DNA from: an uncultured Pseudomonas sp.
GTDB taxonomy: Bacteria; Pseudomonadota; Gammaproteobacteria; Pseudomonadales; Pseudomonadaceae
Reading direction: 5' to 3'
DNA length: 9,548 bases
Assembly: GCA_946886875.1 (NCBI GenBank)
Contig: CAMPJN010000127.1
Location: 1 to 9,548 of the forward strand
Position numbers and translations under genes: made by a program. How positions within the stretch are numbered: the first letter of the stretch is position 1; the number at the start of each line of letters is the position of its first letter. The notes below the pieces were generated by a model, which was not told where the DNA came from, ran no database searches, and worked only from the letters and a program-made list of their open reading frames with translations. This document shows positions 1 through 7,389 of the stretch, piece by piece.

Positions 1-1
1 G

Positions 2-1957
2 GTGACGCTGCTGGTGGGCGCCGGCATGGCGCTGTTCCAGCATGACCTGAAAGGCCTGTTGGCCTACTCAACCATCAGCCACCTGGGCCTTATCACTCTG
101 CTGTTCGGCCTGGACACGCGCCTGGCGGCGGTGGCGGCGGTGTTTCACATCATCAACCACGCCACCTTCAAGGCCTCGTTGTTCATGGCCGCGGGAATCA
201 TCGACCACGAGACCGGCAGCCGCGATATGCGGCGCATCAACGGCATGTGGAAGTACATGCCGCATACCGCGGTGCTGGCCATGGTGGCGGCCTCGGCGAT
301 GGCCGGGGTGCCGTTGCTCAATGGCTTCCTGAGCAAGGAAATGTTTTTCAGTGAGACCCTCAATCAGCACCTGTTGGGCAGCTTCAATTGGGTGATTCCG
401 GCTGCGGCGACCCTGGCCGGGGTGTTCTCGGTGGCCTATTCGCTGCGCTTCATCCATGACGTGTTTTTCAACGGCGAGCCGATCAACCTGCCGAAATTCC
501 CGCCCCATGAGCCGCCGCGCTATATGAAGGTGCCGGTGGAGATCCTGGTATTCCTCTGCCTGCTGGTGGGCATAGTGCCGGCGTTCACCGTGGCTCCGCT
601 GTTGGCGGTGGCGGCGAGCGCGACCCTGGGTGGGGAGCTGCCGACTTACAGCCTGTCGATCTGGCATGGCTTCAATCTGCCGTTGATGATGAGTTTCATC
701 GCCTTGTTCGGCGGGATACTGGTCTACACCTTCCGCAAGCCGCTGTTCCGCTGGTACGCCGGCTTGCCGACGATGGACGCCAAGCTGGTCTTCGAACGCG
801 GGGTGAAGGTTCTGGTGCGCTGCTGCGTGGCCGTGACCGATACCTTGGAGAACGGCTCGCTGCAGCATTACCTGGCGCTTCTGCTGGGCGCCGCGTTGGT
901 GGTGGTGACCCTGGCCCTGGGCGGCTTGCCGCAAGTCGACGGGCCGCTGGCCTTGAGCCCGATCGATGGCATTACCGCCTTGGGATTGGTGATTCTGGCG
1001 TTGTCGGCAATGGTCACTGTGGTGTTCCATCGCCAGCGCCTGGTGGCGCTGCTGATGCTCAGCGTGGTCGGCTTGATGGTGGCATTGGCCTTCGCCCGTT
1101 ACTCGGCACCGGACCTGGCGCTGACCCAGCTGTCGGTCGAGGTGGTGACCATCATTCTGCTGATGCTGGCGCTGTTCTTCCTGCCGGCGCAAACCCGCAG
1201 CGAATCGAGCAGCATCCGCGGCCTGCGCGATTTCGTCCTGGCGGTGGGCAGCGGGGTGATGGTGGCGATGCTGGTGTTCGCGGTGCTGACCCGACCTTAC
1301 GACAGCATTTCCCATTTCTTCCTGGCCAACAGCGTCCCCGGTGGCGGCGGCCACAATGTGGTCAATGTGATTCTGGTGGACTTCCGCGGCTTCGACACCC
1401 TCGGCGAAATCACCGTGCTGGCGATCGCCGGCGTGGGGATCTACGCCATGCTCCACGGCCTGCGCCTGGCTCAGCCGAATACCGACGCCCAGGGCCGCAG
1501 TTGGGCGCGCGATCGTCATCCGCTGATTCTCGCCACCTTGTCACGGGTGTTGCTGCCGATGGCTTTGCTGGTCTCGGTGTTCATCTTCTTGCGCGGCCAC
1601 AACCTGCCGGGCGGCGGCTTTATCGCCGGCCTGATCACCGCGGTGGCGCTGATCCTGCAATACGTCGCCAGCGGCGTGCAGTGGACCCAGTCGCGGTTGC
1701 CGCTCAACTACCACCGCCTGGCTGGCGCTGGTGTGTTGATCGCGGGCCTGACGGGCGTCGGCAGCTGGTTGTTCGACAAACCCTTTTTGACCTCGGCCTT
1801 TGGCCACTTCGATATCCCCCTGGTGGGCGATGTCGAGTTGGCCACTGCCATGCTTTTCGATCTGGGCGTCTACCTGACGGTGGTCGGGGCGACCCTGCTG
1901 ATTCTCGCCAACCTGGGCAAGTTGACCCAGGAAAAGCCCGGACAAGAGGTACTCTGA
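2..1957 (+). CDS. mrpA: Fused MrpA-MrpB subunit of Mrp Na+(K+)/H+ antiporter (5' partial)
   Basis: Largest subunit of the Mrp (Mnh/Sha/Pha) cation/proton antiporter in the inner membrane, related to complex I subunit NuoL. The reading frame is open to the left edge, so the GTG at base 2 is internal; 651 residues remain of a protein that is usually about 930-970 in fused forms. Visible residues 1-250 are the end of the NuoL-like part: [15 protein letters not shown] (15-29), [10 protein letters not shown] (52-61) and [13 protein letters not shown] (104-116) with the conserved TM12-type Lys112. Residues about 320-395 are the MrpA C-terminal helices ([11 protein letters not shown], 372-382), and [11 protein letters not shown] (459-469) precedes the MrpB part. 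Residues 505-640 are the MrpB domain, with [16 protein letters not shown] (529-544). Fusion of A and B marks group-2 Mrp operons. The stop lies 1 bp before mrpC. The family assignment is very secure; the ion preference (Na+ or K+) cannot be read from sequence. Confidence 0.96.
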   Translation: MTLLVGAGMALFQHDLKGLLAYSTISHLGLITLLFGLDTRLAAVAAVFHIINHATFKASLFMAAGIIDHETGSRDMRRINGMWKYMPHTAVLAMVAASAMAGVPLLNGFLSKEMFFSETLNQHLLGSFNWVIPAAATLAGVFSVAYSLRFIHDVFFNGEPINLPKFPPHEPPRYMKVPVEILVFLCLLVGIVPAFTVAPLLAVAASATLGGELPTYSLSIWHGFNLPLMMSFIALFGGILVYTFRKPLFRWYAGLPTMDAKLVFERGVKVLVRCCVAVTDTLENGSLQHYLALLLGAALVVVTLALGGLPQVDGPLALSPIDGITALGLVILALSAMVTVVFHRQRLVALLMLSVVGLMVALAFARYSAPDLALTQLSVEVVTIILLMLALFFLPAQTRSESSSIRGLRDFVLAVGSGVMVAMLVFAVLTRPYDSISHFFLANSVPGGGGHNVVNVILVDFRGFDTLGEITVLAIAGVGIYAMLHGLRLAQPNTDAQGRSWARDRHPLILATLSRVLLPMALLVSVFIFLRGHNLPGGGFIAGLITAVALILQYVASGVQWTQSRLPLNYHRLAGAGVLIAGLTGVGSWLFDKPFLTSAFGHFDIPLVGDVELATAMLFDLGVYLTVVGATLLILANLGKLTQEKPGQEVL

Positions 1958-1958
1958 C

Positions 1959-2288
1959 ATGGAAGCACTGTTTGCCATCACCTTGGGCATTCTCACCGCC
2001 AGCGGCGTCTATTTGCTGCTGCGTGCACGGACCTTTCCGGTGGTCATGGGCCTGACCCTGATCTCCTACGCGGTCAATCTGTTCCTGTTCGCCATGGGCC
2101 GCCTGCAAACCGGCATGCCTTCGGTCATCGGCCAGAGCGCCGAATACGGCGATCCGCTACCCCAGGCTCTGGTGCTGACGGCCATCGTCATCGGTTTCGC
2201 CATGACCGCCTTCGTCGTGGTGTTGGCCCTGCGCAGCGTCGGCGAGACGCAAACCGACCACGTCGATGGCCAGGAGCCCGCCCGATGA
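1959..2288 (+). CDS. mrpC: Mrp antiporter subunit C (NuoK-like)
   Basis: Small NuoK-like membrane subunit of the Mrp antiporter, 109 residues against about 110-115 usual. Three hydrophobic segments are visible (about 3-22, 27-47, 70-92). The family signature GDPLPQALVLTAIVIGF lies at 64-80, just before and within the third helix, and GLTLISYAVNLFLF (31-44) forms the second. The ATG follows the mrpAB stop after a single base, with AGAGG at 1945-1949 as ribosome binding site about 9 nt upstream, so translation is probably coupled to mrpAB. The C-terminal tail (about 93-109) is hydrophilic. Its last codon and stop overlap the mrpD start as ATGA. Known role from the family: it packs between MrpA and MrpD in the proton and cation path. 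The identity is secure from motifs and gene order. Confidence 0.96.
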   Translation: MEALFAITLGILTASGVYLLLRARTFPVVMGLTLISYAVNLFLFAMGRLQTGMPSVIGQSAEYGDPLPQALVLTAIVIGFAMTAFVVVLALRSVGETQTDHVDGQEPAR

Positions 2289-3790
2289 ATCACGCTGTAA
2301 TCCTGCCGATCCTGTTGCCGATGTTTGTCGGCAGCCTGCTGCTGTTCGGCGCGCGGGTGAACTTGCCGCTCAAGCGTGCGCTCTCCCTGACCGCCACGGC
2401 CGTGCTGGTGCCGCTGAGCCTGTGGTTGATGGCGTATGCCGACCGCGGTGAGCTGCTGGTGTACGCCGCCGGTAATTGGCAGGCGCCGTTCGGTATCGTC
2501 CTGCTGCTCGACCGCTTGAGCGCATTGATGCTCACGGTGACCGCGGTGCTGGCGCTGTTCGCGCTGCTCTACGCGGTGCGCGGCGACGACGAGCGCGGGC
2601 GCAACTTCCATGCCCTGTTCCAGTTCCAGCTGATGGGGATCAACGGCGCCTTTCTCACCGGTGATCTGTTCAACCTGTTCGTGTTTTTCGAGATTCTGCT
2701 GATCGCCTCCTACTCGTTGCTGCTGCACGGCGGCGGAGTCGAGCGGGTGCGTGCCGGTTTGCATTACGTGGTGCTCAACCTGCTGGGTTCGGCCTTGTTT
2801 CTGATTGCGGTCGGCGTGCTCTACGGCATCACCGGCACCCTGAATATGTCCGATCTGGCGGTGCGGGTCGCCGCAGCCAGTGCCGATCAGGCGCCGTTGC
2901 TGGGTGCCGCCGGGCTGATGTTGCTGGTGGTGTTCGGTTTGAAGGCGGCGTTCCTGCCGCTGTATTTCTGGCTGCCCAAGGCTTATGCCTCGGCCACCGC
3001 GCCAGTGGCGGCGCTGTTCGCGATCATGACCAAGATCGGGCTCTATTCGATCCTGCGCGTGTACACGCTGATTTTCGGCGACGACGCTGGCAGCCTGGCC
3101 AATATGGCCGATGACTGGCTCTGGCCCCTGGCCCTGGCGACCATTGCTCTGGGCGCTATAGGTGCTCTGGCGGCCGGCACCCTGCATGGCCTGTTGGCTT
3201 ATCTGGTGGTGCTGTCGGTCGGCACCTTGCTTGCCGGTATCGCAGTCGGCACCCCGCAAGCGCTGTCGGCGGCCTTGTACTACCTGATCCACAGCACCTG
3301 GGTGGCGGGCGGTCTGTTCCTCCTTGCCGATTTGATCGCTCGCCAACGCGGGGTCAAGCAGAGTCAGTTGATCCAGGGCGCGGCGTTGCAGAACCCCAAC
3401 CTGCTCGGCGGCCTGTTCTTTATCGGCTCCATCGCGGTGGCGGGGATGCCGCCACTCTCCGGGTTTATCGGCAAGTTGCTGTTGCTGCGCGCGGTCGAGC
3501 CGGGCTGGCAGGCGCTGTTTCTCTGGCCGGTGGTGTTGGTCAGCAGCCTGATCACCCTGATCGCCCTCAGCCGCGCCGGCAGCACACTGTTCTGGCGCGT
3601 CGGCGTGAGCCAACTGGACAGCGCAGAACTGGATTACGGCCGGCTGCTGGCCTGCGTCGGTTTGCTCCTGCTCAGCCCGACATTGGTCGGCATGGCAGCG
3701 CCGCTGTTGCAGTACATCGACGCCACGGTCGCGCAACTGCACGACCTGCAGGCGTACCGGCAAATTCTGCTTCCGGGAGGTGCGCCATGA
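2285..3790 (+). CDS. mrpD: Mrp antiporter subunit D (NuoN/NuoM-like)
   Basis: Second antiporter-like subunit, 501 residues, 14 or so membrane segments, homologous to complex I proton-pumping subunits (Proton_antipo_M family). The conserved charged residues are visible: Glu136 in GDLFNLFVFFEILLIASYSLL (126-146), Lys220 in VFGLKAAFLPLYFWLPKAY (216-234), Lys250 in FAIMTKIGLYSILR (245-258) and Lys397 in GMPPLSGFIGKLLLL (387-401). These correspond to the TM5 Glu, TM7 and TM8 Lys and TM12 Lys of this superfamily. At 299-306 the usual Asp-Leu-Lys-type element reads TLHGLLAY, with His301 where MrpA here has Lys. The start overlaps the mrpC stop (ATGA) with AGGAG at 2272-2276, 8 nt upstream; the stop overlaps mrpE in the same way. 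The long antisense reading frame over this gene is a shadow. Confidence 0.97.
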   Translation: MNHAVILPILLPMFVGSLLLFGARVNLPLKRALSLTATAVLVPLSLWLMAYADRGELLVYAAGNWQAPFGIVLLLDRLSALMLTVTAVLALFALLYAVRGDDERGRNFHALFQFQLMGINGAFLTGDLFNLFVFFEILLIASYSLLLHGGGVERVRAGLHYVVLNLLGSALFLIAVGVLYGITGTLNMSDLAVRVAAASADQAPLLGAAGLMLLVVFGLKAAFLPLYFWLPKAYASATAPVAALFAIMTKIGLYSILRVYTLIFGDDAGSLANMADDWLWPLALATIALGAIGALAAGTLHGLLAYLVVLSVGTLLAGIAVGTPQALSAALYYLIHSTWVAGGLFLLADLIARQRGVKQSQLIQGAALQNPNLLGGLFFIGSIAVAGMPPLSGFIGKLLLLRAVEPGWQALFLWPVVLVSSLITLIALSRAGSTLFWRVGVSQLDSAELDYGRLLACVGLLLLSPTLVGMAAPLLQYIDATVAQLHDLQAYRQILLPGGAP

Positions 3791-4290
3791 AGCCCCGCCG
3801 CTGGTTACCCCACCCACTGCTCAGCCTGTGTCTGCTGTTCGTATGGATGCTGCTGGTCAACAGTTCCAGCCTCGGCCAGTGGCTGCTCGGCGCGCTGCTG
3901 GGGTGGTTGATCCCCTTGCTGACCCAGCTGTTCTGGATCACCCCGCCGCGGGTTTATCGGCCAGTCAAACTGTGCCTGTTCCTGCTGCGTGTGCTGGGCG
4001 ACATCGTCGTCGCCAATCTGCAGGTGGCCAAGCTGATTCTCGGCCCGGTCGAGCGTTTGCGCCCGGCCTTCGTCGAGATACCCATGCTGCTCGAAGACGA
4101 CCTGGCCCTGACCATGCTGGCCAGTGTGATATCCCTGACCCCGGGCACGGTCTCCGCCGACTTGAGCGATGACCGTAAAACCCTGTTGGTGCATAGCCTG
4201 GACGTGGCCGACGAAGACGCGCTGATTGCCGAGATCAAAAGCCGCTACGAAGCGCCGCTGCTGGAGGTATTTACATGCTCGCCTACGTGA
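3787..4290 (+). CDS. mrpE: Mrp antiporter subunit E
   Basis: Mrp-specific subunit of 167 residues (usual length about 160), with no complex I counterpart. The N-terminal part holds two or three membrane helices (about 10-29, 31-50, 60-82). The C-terminal cytoplasmic domain has the family signature LASVISLTPGTVSADL (111-126), followed by DDRKTLLVHSLD (128-139). The start codon overlaps the mrpD stop (ATGA) and has GGGAGG at 3775-3780, 6 nt upstream. The 3' end overlaps mrpF by 16 bp, more than elsewhere in the operon; the mrpF ribosome binding site therefore lies inside mrpE. Studies of the family show that MrpE is needed for full activity or stable levels of the complex, but its exact task is less clear than that of A and D. 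Confidence 0.95.
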   Translation: MKPRRWLPHPLLSLCLLFVWMLLVNSSSLGQWLLGALLGWLIPLLTQLFWITPPRVYRPVKLCLFLLRVLGDIVVANLQVAKLILGPVERLRPAFVEIPMLLEDDLALTMLASVISLTPGTVSADLSDDRKTLLVHSLDVADEDALIAEIKSRYEAPLLEVFTCSPT

Positions 4291-4544
4291 TTCCGCTGTG
4301 CCTGGCGATCATGGGCCTGGCCCTGGTGTTGACCGTGGCTCGCCTGATCGAGGGGCCGGATATGCCGGACCGGATTCTTGCTCTGGATACCCTCTACATC
4401 AATGCCATCGCCCTGATCATTTTATTGGGCATCTGGCTCAACACCGACCTGTATCTGGAGGCGGCGCTGCTGATCGCGATAATGGGCTTTATCGGCACAG
4501 TGGCGGTGGCGAAATACTTGCTGCGCGGCGACATCATCGAATGA
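4275..4544 (+). CDS. mrpF: Mrp antiporter subunit F
   Basis: Small membrane subunit of 89 residues with three helices (about 3-22, 39-56, 60-83). The hallmark RLIEGPDMPDRILALDTL (23-40) follows the first helix and contains the conserved Asp32 that is tied to cation handling in Mrp complexes studied elsewhere. The start was chosen because GGAGG at 4263-4267 sits 7 nt upstream of this ATG, inside the end of mrpE, and because the protein begins directly with the first helix, as is usual. The 16-bp overlap with mrpE suggests translational coupling. GAGGA at 4543-4547, overlapping its stop codon, serves the next gene. Confidence 0.95.
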   Translation: MLAYVIPLCLAIMGLALVLTVARLIEGPDMPDRILALDTLYINAIALIILLGIWLNTDLYLEAALLIAIMGFIGTVAVAKYLLRGDIIE

Positions 4545-4554
4545 GGACGACTGC

Positions 4555-4887
4555 ATGGATTATCTGATCGAAGGTCTGGTCGCGCTGTTTCTGCTGCTCG
4601 GTAGCCTGTTCGCCCTGGTCGGGGCTATCGGCCTGTATCGCTTACCGGATTTCTTCATGCGCCTGCACGGTCCGACCAAGTCGACCACCCTGGGGGTTGG
4701 CGGCATGGTCATCGCCTCCTTGATCTACTTCAGCACCCAGGGCGATGGCCTGAGCCTGCATGAACTGCTGATCACCCTGTTCCTCTTCATCACCGCCCCG
4801 GTCAGCGCCCATATGCTGGCCAAGGCCGCCTTGCAGCAAAAACTACGCCTTAGCGACAAAACCAGCGGCCGGCCCTGGGAGCAATAA
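4555..4887 (+). CDS. mrpG: Mrp antiporter subunit G
   Basis: Last subunit of the operon, 110 residues with three membrane helices (about 5-28, 46-62, 67-92). The family signatures are GLYRLPDFFMRLHGPTKSTTLG (26-47; positions given for the whole block) and FLFITAPVSAHMLAKAA (76-92). The C-terminal tail (93-110) is charged and cytoplasmic in the family. It starts 10 bp after the mrpF stop, with GAGGA at 4543-4547 as ribosome binding site 7 nt upstream. No further gene follows in the operon: the next 492 bp are non-coding, and a 12-bp perfect hairpin begins 31 bp after the stop. Confidence 0.95.
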   Translation: MDYLIEGLVALFLLLGSLFALVGAIGLYRLPDFFMRLHGPTKSTTLGVGGMVIASLIYFSTQGDGLSLHELLITLFLFITAPVSAHMLAKAALQQKLRLSDKTSGRPWEQ

Positions 4888-4917
4888 GACCACAATCCCC
4901 TAGCCCTAATAAACGCA

Positions 4918-4949
4918 GCGCAATCCGGGTGCCTAACCCCGGATTGCGC
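4918..4949. repeat. 12-bp perfect hairpin after mrpG (repeat, possible terminator)
   Basis: The arms GCGCAATCCGGG (4918-4929) and CCCGGATTGCGC (4938-4949) are exactly complementary, with an 8-nt loop. No T run follows on either strand, so it is not a standard Rho-independent terminator, though it may still stop or protect the mrp transcript. It shares the CCGGATT core with other repeats in this window (5250, 7390, 7577). The next bases, up to CTAC at 4965-4968, look like the outer end of the same repeat read on the - strand (GTAGGCCGGATAAGCC). Confidence 0.75.
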
Positions 4950-4984
4950 CAAGGCTTATCCGGCCTACAGAACAGCGCCGTTCC

Positions 4985-5004
4985 GTAGCAGCGGCCTTGG
5001 CCGC
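4985..5004 (+). repeat. REP-like GTAG-headed palindrome
   Basis: GTAG (4985-4988) is followed by CA and the palindrome GCGGCC-TT-GGCCGC (4991-5004; 6-bp stem). A GTAG head followed by a short GC-rich palindrome is the hallmark of REP elements mobilised by REP-associated tyrosine transposases in Pseudomonas. Only one copy of this family is in the window, so calling it a genomic repeat rests on resemblance. Confidence 0.55.
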
Positions 5005-5104
5005 GATGATGTAGATCCTATGTTCCTGCGCAAATGTTTTTGCCGATCATGGTTGGATCAAACGGTGTATTCGACCGCCACACGGCAAGAGCAACGCGCA
5101 GCAC

Positions 5105-5175
5105 GTAGCCTGGGTTGAGCGCAGCGATACCCAGGGCGCCGATACCCGGGTATCGCTGCGCTCAACCCGGGCTAC
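5105..5175. repeat. Long GTAG...CTAC inverted repeat, 31-bp arms
   Basis: The left arm 5105-5135 and right arm 5145-5175 pair over 31 positions: 29 Watson-Crick pairs, one T-G pair (5111/5169) and one A-C mismatch (5133/5147), around a 9-nt loop (5136-5144). The ends are GTAG and CTAC. The core GGGTTGAGCGCAGCGATACCC is of a type widely dispersed in Pseudomonas and other gammaproteobacteria. It could form a long hairpin in DNA or RNA. No T run follows. The structure is read directly from sequence; the family status is from general knowledge. Confidence 0.85.
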
Positions 5176-5189
5176 CGTTGGGTGACTTT

Positions 5190-5235
5190 GATCGTTCCCG
5201 CATCAAGGCGCCGAACCGTCCACGTGGGAACGATC
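5190..5235. repeat. Inverted repeat GATCGTTCCC / GGGAACGATC
   Basis: The 10-bp arms at 5190-5199 and 5226-5235 are exactly complementary, separated by 26 nt. It resembles the common CGTTCCCACGC...GCGTGGGAACG repeat of Pseudomonas, here with a longer and altered middle (CACGTGGGAACG remains at 5221-5232). It is probably a degenerate copy of that repeat. Confidence 0.6.
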
Positions 5236-5246
5236 AGCTGCTCCCA

Positions 5247-5267
5247 TAGCCCGGATGAAATCCGGGA
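5247..5267 (+). repeat. Copy 1 of 21-bp palindromic repeat (CCCGGAT-GAA-ATCCGGG)
   Basis: The stem CCCGGAT (5250-5256), loop GAA and ATCCGGG (5260-5266) form a 7-bp hairpin headed by TAG. The 21 bases 5247-5267 are identical to 7387-7407, in the same orientation. Here the preceding base makes ATAG instead of the GTAG head seen in the other copy. A related version with loop GCA occurs at 7573-7594. Confidence 0.8.
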
Positions 5268-5328
5268 ACGGTTGACGCGTTTTCCCATTTGCTGCAACCA
5301 ACCACACAGTTCGCGCGCCCGACTGTAT

Positions 5329-5358
5329 CTGTTATCCCTGCCCAGCCCTGCCTACACT
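5329..5358 (+). promoter_or_regulatory. Possible sigma-70 promoter of the eamA-cds1 unit, with direct repeats
   Basis: TACACT at 5353-5358 could be a -10 box and CTGTTA at 5329-5334 a weak -35 box, 18 nt apart. Two copies of CCCTGCC (5336-5342 and 5346-5352) lie exactly 10 bp apart between the boxes, about one helical turn, as an operator might. CTGTATC (5323-5329) and CTGTTATC (5329-5336) form another imperfect direct repeat. The transcript would have a leader of roughly 15 nt before the ATG at 5380. No regulator gene is adjacent, so this is a weak prediction. Confidence 0.3.
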
Positions 5359-5379
5359 GCCGTTTTGCAGGGGGCATGT

Positions 5380-6285
5380 ATGCAAAGGCAGGGCAGCGGG
5401 GTGGCAGTGATCTGCCTGGTGGTGGCGATGGCGCTGTGGGGCAGTTCCTTTATCGCCCTGAAAGTGGCCTTCGCCGAGCTACCCGCAATGTGGGTGATCT
5501 TCGGCCGTATGGCCCTGGGCAGTCTGGTATTCCTGCTGGCTTGGCGCTGGCGGGGGCGCATGCAGTACCGCCAGGGTGACTGGAAATACCTGCTCGGCCT
5601 GGCGGCCTGCGAACCCTGTCTGTACTTCCTCTTCGAAGCCTTGGCGCTGCAGAACACCAGCGCTTCCCAGGCTGGTATGGTCTCGGCGCTATTGCCGTTA
5701 TTGGTGGCGATCGGTGCCTTTGTCTTTTTGCGCGAGCGCATCACCCGCACCACTCTGATGGGTTTTTTCATCGCCATGATCGGCGTCGTCTGGCTGAGCC
5801 TGGCCGGCAACGCCGACGAGCACGCGGCCAATCCCCTGCTGGGCAATTTCTTCGAGTTGCTCGCCATGCTCTGCGCCATGGGCTACACCCTAATGCTCAA
5901 GCATCTGTCGGCGCGTTATTCGGCTTTTCTACTGACGGCCATAGTGGCCTTTGTCGGCACCCTGTTCTTTCTGCCGCTGGCGCTGCTCGACGAACCATTG
6001 CCAGCGCAGGTCAGCCCGGCGGGCCTGGCGGCGGTGGCGTATCTGGGCGTGCTGGTCACTGTCGGCGCATACGGGCTCTATAACTTCGGCGTCAGTCGCC
6101 TGCCGGCCAGTCAGGCCTCGGGCTTTACCAACCTGGTTCCACTATTCACTCTGTTGTTCGCCGTGCTGCTGCTCGGCGAACGGCTGAACGGCCCGCAGAT
6201 GCTGGCCGCCGCACTGGTCTTCGTCGGGGTGGCGTTGAGCCAATGGCGCGTCGCGCCGCCGCTGCCGGTCGGCGTGCTCGATTGA
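5380..6285 (+). CDS. EamA/DMT-superfamily exporter (10-TM)
   Basis: Inner-membrane transporter of 301 residues, the usual size for EamA proteins, with two five-helix repeats (about 8-140 and 155-288). Motifs include the N-terminal ALWGSSFIALKVAF (18-31), LRERITRTTLMGFFIAMIGV (117-136) ending the first repeat, and TNLVPLFTLLFAVLLLGERL (250-269) in the second. Members export amino acids or metabolites, for example E. coli EamA with cysteine and O-acetylserine; the substrate here is not shown by sequence. The frame is open up to 5182, but ATG 5380 is preferred: it has AGGGGG at 5369-5374, 5 nt upstream, begins just before the first helix, and the upstream part would be translated repeat DNA. The next gene follows after 9 bp, so co-transcription with the cysteine desulfhydrase-like gene is likely and suggests a cysteine-related cargo. 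Confidence 0.9.
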   Translation: MQRQGSGVAVICLVVAMALWGSSFIALKVAFAELPAMWVIFGRMALGSLVFLLAWRWRGRMQYRQGDWKYLLGLAACEPCLYFLFEALALQNTSASQAGMVSALLPLLVAIGAFVFLRERITRTTLMGFFIAMIGVVWLSLAGNADEHAANPLLGNFFELLAMLCAMGYTLMLKHLSARYSAFLLTAIVAFVGTLFFLPLALLDEPLPAQVSPAGLAAVAYLGVLVTVGAYGLYNFGVSRLPASQASGFTNLVPLFTLLFAVLLLGERLNGPQMLAAALVFVGVALSQWRVAPPLPVGVLD

Positions 6286-6294
6286 GGAGATGAC

Positions 6295-7389
6295 ATGAAC
6301 GATGCAAGAACCTGGGCGCGCGAGGCGATCCGCATTATCGAAGCGGATTTCCAGCGCAGCGCCGATACCCATCTGATTCCCCTGGAGCTGCCCGGTCTGC
6401 CGGGTATCGAGCTGTATTTCAAGGATGAGTCCAGCCACCCCACCGGCAGCCTCAAGCATCGTTTGGCCCGTTCGCTGTTTCTCTACGCCCTGTGTAACGG
6501 CTGGCTCAAACCCGACGCGCCAGTGATCGAGGCGTCCAGTGGCTCCACGGCGATTTCCGAAGCCTACTTTGCCCGTCTGCTCGGCCTGCGCTTTATCGCG
6601 GTGATGCCGGCCAGCACCTCGAAAGAGAAGATCGCGCAGATCGCCTTCTATGGCGGGCAGAGCCATCTGGTCGACGACCCGACGCAGATCTATGCGGAAT
6701 CCGAACGCTTGGCCCGCGAGAGCGGCGGCCACTTTATGGATCAGTTCACCTACGCCGAGCGCGCCACCGACTGGCGCGCCAACAACAATATTGCCGAGTC
6801 GATCTTCCAGCAGCTGCGCAGCGAACGTTTCCCCGAACCGAGCTGGTTGGTTTCTAGCCCCGGCACTGGCGGCACTCTGGCGACCCTGGGGCGTTACGTG
6901 CGCTACCGCCGCCATAGCACCCGGGTGCTGTGCGCCGATGCCGAGCGTTCGGTGTTCTTCGATTACTACCGCAGCGGCGACGCCAGCCTGACCCTGGATT
7001 GCGGCTCGCGTATCGAAGGCATCGGCCGGCCGCGGGTCGAGGCGTCCTTTTTGCCGTCGGTGATCGATGCCATGTGCAAGGTGCCGGATGCCCTGTCCCT
7101 GGCCGCTATGCATTACCTGGCGCAGCGCCTGGGCCGGCGTGTCGGCGGTTCCAGCGGCACCAACCTGATAGGCGCGCTGCTGGTCGCCCAGCGTATGGTC
7201 GCGGCCGGCGAATCCGGCTCGGTGGTGGCGATTCTCTGCGACGGCGGCGAGCGCTACGCCGGCAGCTACTACGACGACAGCTGGCTCAAGGCCCAAGGCT
7301 TTGACCTCGCCCCATTGATCACAACCATCGCCGCCTGCGCCGAACGTGGCGAGCCGCTGCCGGGCGCTTTGCCTACCGCAGGCCTGTAG
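6295..7389 (+). CDS. cds1: PLP-dependent L-cysteine desulfhydrase-like enzyme (Cds1 type)
   Basis: Cytosolic fold-type II PLP enzyme of 364 residues, in the cysteine synthase/cystathionine beta-synthase family. The PLP lysine is Lys54 in [14 protein letters not shown] (48-61). The substrate loop is ASSGST (80-85), replacing the TSGNT of O-acetylserine sulfhydrylases; the phosphate-binding loop is GTGGT (190-194); and EGIGRP (241-246), GGSSGTN (284-290) and CDGGERY (315-321) complete the site. From memory, the start ([27 protein letters not shown]) and the [15 protein letters not shown] segment (156-170) closely match Cds1 of Mycobacterium tuberculosis, which splits L-cysteine to H2S, pyruvate and ammonia. 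That makes desulfhydrase likelier than synthase, but it is unproven here. GAGGAGA at 6284-6290 precedes the ATG, and the exporter gene is 9 bp upstream. The stop TAG is part of a repeat (7387-7407), so the last residues may differ from relatives. Confidence 0.85.
   Translation: MNDARTWAREAIRIIEADFQRSADTHLIPLELPGLPGIELYFKDESSHPTGSLKHRLARSLFLYALCNGWLKPDAPVIEASSGSTAISEAYFARLLGLRFIAVMPASTSKEKIAQIAFYGGQSHLVDDPTQIYAESERLARESGGHFMDQFTYAERATDWRANNNIAESIFQQLRSERFPEPSWLVSSPGTGGTLATLGRYVRYRRHSTRVLCADAERSVFFDYYRSGDASLTLDCGSRIEGIGRPRVEASFLPSVIDAMCKVPDALSLAAMHYLAQRLGRRVGGSSGTNLIGALLVAQRMVAAGESGSVVAILCDGGERYAGSYYDDSWLKAQGFDLAPLITTIAACAERGEPLPGALPTAGL

Larger units (their letters stand above)
4888..5379. other. 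492-bp intergenic region rich in palindromic repeats
   Basis: This stretch has no credible gene. It holds, in order, a 12-bp perfect hairpin (4918-4949), a small GTAG-headed palindrome (4985-5004), a 31-bp near-perfect inverted repeat (5105-5175), a 10-bp inverted repeat with a 26-nt loop (5190-5235), a short palindrome also found downstream at 7387 (5247-5267), and a possible promoter (5329-5358). The segment 5015-5100 shows nothing I can name. Open frames that cross the region are made of repeat sequence and lack family signatures or ribosome binding sites. Confidence 0.8.

Noticed and set aside
68..1519. 483-codon open frame on the - strand opposite mrpAB
   Set aside because: Same Gln/His/Arg-rich shadow composition; the + strand frame carries unmistakable MrpA and MrpB motifs.
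2066..3817. 583-codon open frame on the - strand, longer than mrpD itself
   Set aside because: It is antisense to mrpC and mrpD, rich in Gln, His and Arg as expected for the complement of leucine- and alanine-rich GC-rich membrane genes, and has no family motif.
4918..4949. Rho-independent terminator of the mrp operon
   Set aside because: The hairpin is perfect but no T run follows; it is better listed as a repeat with possible terminator activity.
5182..5379. N-terminal extension of the EamA transporter from GTG 5182
   Set aside because: It would translate the 5190-5235 and 5247-5267 repeats; ATG 5380 has a strong ribosome binding site and the family's usual N-terminus.
4888..5379. CRISPR array or small RNA gene in the repeat-rich gap
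   Set aside because: Repeats are of different families, unevenly spaced and inverted, with no regular unit-spacer pattern and no clear promoter-terminator pair.
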